NCBI RefSeq assembly: GCF_002860165.1
Contig: NZ_PGUZ01000008.1
Location: forward strand, 1-38,314
DNA length: 38,314 nucleotides
Reading direction: 5' to 3'
Origin: Bacillus sp. V3-13
GTDB lineage: Bacteria; Bacillota; Bacilli; Bacillales; Cytobacillaceae
The position numbers and the translations under genes were made by a program. The notes below the pieces were generated by a model, which worked only from the letters and a program-made list of their open reading frames with translations, had not been told where the DNA came from and ran no database searches. Of this stretch, positions 36,253 to 38,314 are shown piece after piece (the first letter of the stretch is position 1; every line of letters begins with the position of its first letter).

Positions 36253-37074
36253 CTAATTTATCGTAAAAAAGTTGCCTTCACCAACTTTAATCCGCTTTCC
36301 CTTCACGTCGACATCAGAGAGCCGGACAAGCGACAGATATTCATCTACGAGCCGCTCTTCAATGTTTTCGGATTCTACTAAAACGGCAATACCGGCAACT
36401 GTTGCTTTGAATTCGTCAAGCATGCTGATCATCCCATTAACCGTTCCGCCGGCTTTCATGAAGTCGTCGACAATCAATACCTTTGAGCCCTCTGCCATGC
36501 TTCTTTTTGAGAGAACCATTGTTTGAATTCTTTTTGCTGAGCCTGACACATAATTAATGCTGACTGTTGAGCCTTCGGTCACTTTATTATCCCGTCTCAC
36601 AATCACTACCGGTACATTCAGCTGGCTTGCGACTGCGTAGGCAAGCGGGATTCCTTTCGTTGCCACTGTCATAACAACATCAATTTCCGCCTCTGCATAG
36701 GCAGAAGCAAATAAACGCCCGACCTTTTGGACGATAGAAGGATCGCTTAAAATATCGGTCATATAAAGATAACCGCCTGGCAGCAGCCGTTCCGGGCTGG
36801 CGATCAGGGCACACAGCTCTTCTATAAAAGGCTTCGCCTCTTCTTTCCTGACTTTTACATAATATTTCACTCCCCCTGCTGCCCCATGAACAGTTTGAAG
36901 TGATCCGATTCCTCTTTTTTCAAAAGTTTCTTTAATAATTGCCAGATCTTCGCTAATGGAAGATTTGGCAGAACGATAACGATCTGCAAAAAATGTTAAC
37001 GGAATCAACTGACGCGGATGTTCTAACAAATAGTTCGTCATATCAATAAGGCGCTCGCTGCGACGAAATTTCAA
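36253..37074 (-). CDS. purR: Purine operon repressor PurR
   Basis: Represses purine synthesis and transport genes; PRPP blocks its DNA binding. The 273-aa protein has an N-terminal winged-helix domain (1-74: RRSERLIDMTNYLLEHP, RYRSAKSSISEDLAIIK) and a phosphoribosyltransferase-like domain with the PRPP loop VLIVDDFMKAGGT (199-211), used for sensing rather than catalysis. The start codon is TTG at 37074, with AGGGGG 7 nt upstream. Two PurBox-like sites flank its promoter, so it is probably self-regulated. Confidence 0.97.
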   Translation of the reverse strand: MKFRRSERLIDMTNYLLEHPRQLIPLTFFADRYRSAKSSISEDLAIIKETFEKRGIGSLQTVHGAAGGVKYYVKVRKEEAKPFIEELCALIASPERLLPGGYLYMTDILSDPSIVQKVGRLFASAYAEAEIDVVMTVATKGIPLAYAVASQLNVPVVIVRRDNKVTEGSTVSINYVSGSAKRIQTMVLSKRSMAEGSKVLIVDDFMKAGGTVNGMISMLDEFKATVAGIAVLVESENIEERLVDEYLSLVRLSDVDVKGKRIKVGEGNFFTIN

Positions 37075-37088
37075 AATGGAACCCCCTC

Positions 37089-37133
37089 AAATCCGAATAT
37101 TTTAACGATAATATACCATTATTATACGGATTT
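37089..37133. promoter_or_regulatory. PurR operator: two inverted PurBoxes
   Basis: AAATCCGAATATT on the plus strand (37089-37101) and AAATCCGTATAAT on the minus strand (37121-37133) match AWWWCCGAACWWT at 12 and 11 of 13 positions. They point toward each other across 19 nt, the paired inverted layout PurR uses. The right box touches the ispE stop codon. Confidence 0.78.
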
Positions 37134-37139
37134 AATCAA
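37110..37139 (-). promoter_or_regulatory. purR promoter
   Basis: The minus strand has TTGATT (37134-37139) and TATATT (37110-37115), 18 nt apart. The -35 abuts the right PurBox and the -10 lies between the two boxes, so bound PurR would cover it. Confidence 0.65.
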
Positions 37140-38001
37140 GAGTATTCCGTTCACCAAGCATGCGAACGGCAAATACCTGGTCGCAAAAACCCCGTAATCC
37201 ATTGTAAATCCGATGCATTCTTGAATCATGCTGAACGAGGCCAAAAACGGTCGGCCCGCTCCCGCTCATTAACACGGCATCTGCTCCAAAACGCTTCATT
37301 TGCTCCTTAATATGGGCTACTTCCGGATACAGATTTAAAGTCACTTCTTCAAGAACATTGCCAACATTTTGGCAAACCCCGCCATAATCATTTCTTTCAA
37401 TTGCTTCAACCATTGCACCGATATTCGGATGTTTCACCCCGTTTAAATCGAGGCGGCGATAAACATCGGAAGTCGAAACTCCGATGAACGGCTTCGCTAA
37501 AATGACCCAGCAGGTCGGAGGTGCAGGAAGTTCCGTGATGATTTCTCCTCTGCCTTTTGCCAGGGCCGTTCCTCCATATACACAAAAAGAAACATCCGAA
37601 CCGATCTCAGAGCCAATCTCGGCCAATTTATCCAGCGTCAGACCAAGGCCCCAAAGCTTATTTAACCCTCTTAACGCTGCTGCTGCATCGCTGCTGCCGC
37701 CCGCCAGGCCTGCAGCCACAGGGATCACTTTTTCGATCGCAATTGAAACTCCCCTTTTCACATCGTATCGCTCTTTTAATAATCGCGCCGCCTGATAGGC
37801 AAGGTTCCGCTGGTCATCCGGCACAAACCGGTTATGCGAGATAATTTTAATTTCGTTTTTATCCAACAAGGACAGTTCAAGCCGGTCTGCGAGGTCAATC
37901 GTTGTCATGATCATTTCCACCTCATGATAACCATCCTGCCTTTTATGTAAAACATCCAAAGATAAATTAATCTTCGCGGGCGCTTTTACTAAAAGCTTCA
38001 C
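37132..38001 (-). CDS. ispE: 4-diphosphocytidyl-2-C-methyl-D-erythritol kinase
   Basis: GHMP kinase of the MEP pathway to isoprenoids. The 289-aa protein shows [11 protein letters not shown] (with K9), [15 protein letters not shown], the ATP loop [15 protein letters not shown] (94-108), catalytic D136 in EIGSDVSF, and [12 protein letters not shown] start at the GTG at 38001, with AGGTGG 5 nt upstream; the length then equals what I recall for B. subtilis. A GTG at 38010 is the alternative. An older idea that this gene (yabH) was purR-linked comes only from its position. Confidence 0.96.
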   Translation of the reverse strand: MKLLVKAPAKINLSLDVLHKRQDGYHEVEMIMTTIDLADRLELSLLDKNEIKIISHNRFVPDDQRNLAYQAARLLKERYDVKRGVSIAIEKVIPVAAGLAGGSSDAAAALRGLNKLWGLGLTLDKLAEIGSEIGSDVSFCVYGGTALAKGRGEIITELPAPPTCWVILAKPFIGVSTSDVYRRLDLNGVKHPNIGAMVEAIERNDYGGVCQNVGNVLEEVTLNLYPEVAHIKEQMKRFGADAVLMSGSGPTVFGLVQHDSRMHRIYNGLRGFCDQVFAVRMLGERNTLD

Positions 38002-38048
38002 TATGTCCACCTACTTTACAAAATTCGACGATGTCCGTTTTTTGTCCT

Positions 38049-38057
38049 ATTCTACCA
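38049..38057 (-). promoter_or_regulatory. Extended -10 promoter for ispE
   Basis: The minus strand reads TGGTAGAAT: -10 TAGAAT (38049-38054) with a TGn extension, about 48 nt before the ispE start. No good -35 is seen. Confidence 0.45.
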
Positions 38058-38179
38058 CAAATCGGATAACTCAAGACGTTCGTTTCCCGACAATCTTCAC
38101 AAATACCTAATTTTATCATTTTTCTGTAATTGAAAAAAGACTAAATTAGCCGGATAAGCGCGAACTATAGTAAATGTCC

Positions 38180-38221
38180 CGCAAAAAGCTTTGCTTTATA
38201 TCGACCTAATGTTAAAGCAAA
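38180..38221 (-). terminator. Terminator-like hairpin of an upstream gene
   Basis: A perfect 9-bp inverted repeat, TTTGCTTTA (38190-38198) and TAAAGCAAA (38213-38221), with a 14-nt loop, followed on the minus strand by GCTTTTTGC. It probably ends a leftward gene lying beyond the right edge. Confidence 0.5.
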
Positions 38222-38240
38222 AATGCTCCATCAACCAGTA

Positions 38241-38314
38241 AGAAAAGCGCAAGCGCCTTGGTCAGCCCCGACAAGCGCTGGAGGGCCTGACAGTGAAGTC
38301 GCTTTTTGACTTCA
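38241..38314. repeat. Start of a dispersed structured repeat, cut by the window edge
   Basis: The stretch is far more GC-rich than its surroundings and is built of hairpins: GTCAG/CTGAC with an adjoining CCC/GGG, and TGAAGTC/GACTTCA around GCTTTTT. It begins AGAAAAGCGCAAGCGCC. I recall near-identical sequences scattered between genes in several Bacillaceae genomes. It continues past the right edge. Confidence 0.6.

Larger units (their letters stand above)
38002..38314. other. Intergenic region right of ispE
   Basis: This gap (313 bp to the window edge) holds the ispE promoter, a terminator-like hairpin and the start of a dispersed repeat. I see no coding frame. The veg and sspF genes that precede ispE in B. 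subtilis are not within the window. Confidence 0.7.

Overview
The window is a stretch of chromosomal core genome from an endospore-forming Bacillaceae bacterium (Bacillus sensu lato; I cannot name the species). The evidence is gene content and order, which match the Bacillus subtilis ispE-to-lysS region gene for gene. It includes the sporulation genes spoVG, spoVT, fin, yabM, yabP, yabQ, spoIIE, yabS and yabT. AGGAGG-type ribosome binding sites are strong throughout, and there are promoter matches for sigma-A, B, E, G and H and for Spo0A. All protein genes lie on the minus strand, so transcription runs from the right end (ispE) to the left end (lysS). The only genes on the plus strand are two tRNAs (Met, Glu) between spoIIE and yabR. 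I see no insertion sequence, prophage, CRISPR array or foreign gene island.

Layout in transcription order, right to left. (1) 38314-35400: ispE, purR with a PurR operator over its promoter, ridA/yabJ and sigma-H-type spoVG. (2) 35100-30800: glmU, prs, ctc (bL25, with a sigma-B promoter), pth and fin. (3) 30700-26300: mfd and spoVT. The gap between them holds a sigma-B-like promoter, an unrecognised 42-codon frame and a sigma-G-like promoter for spoVT. (4) 26200-20800: yabM flippase, yabN (methylase-MazG fusion), yabO/rqcP, yabP, yabQ, divIC and yabR. (5) 20700-20500: the two tRNAs on the plus strand, with their own promoter and terminator. (6) 20200-13800: spoIIE, yabS, yabT, tilS and hpt. 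(7) 13700-8870: ftsH, coaX, hslO and a PrsA-like foldase. (8) 8712-7783: cysK with a promoter and candidate operator. (9) 7654-1846: the folate cluster pabB-pabA-pabC-folP-folB-folK, then yazB and dusB, with overlapping or tightly packed genes. (10) lysS, then its terminator.

Several groups of genes work together. PabA/PabB/PabC make p-aminobenzoate, which FolP joins to the pterin made by FolB and FolK. PurR, Prs and Hpt belong to PRPP and purine metabolism. SpoIIE, Fin and SpoVT act in successive stages of forespore sigma control, and YabP/YabQ/YabM/YabT are sporulation or envelope genes. Mfd, Pth, YabO, TilS, DusB and LysS serve RNA, translation or repair.

No wholly new system stands out. 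The points most worth a second look are the 42-codon frame with its sigma-B-like promoter ahead of spoVT, a dispersed repeat entering at the right edge, the candidate cysK operator, and a sigma-E-like promoter ahead of fin. Many starts were reassigned from ribosome-binding-site spacing and from remembered homologue lengths. All similarity statements come from memory of the families; no search was run.
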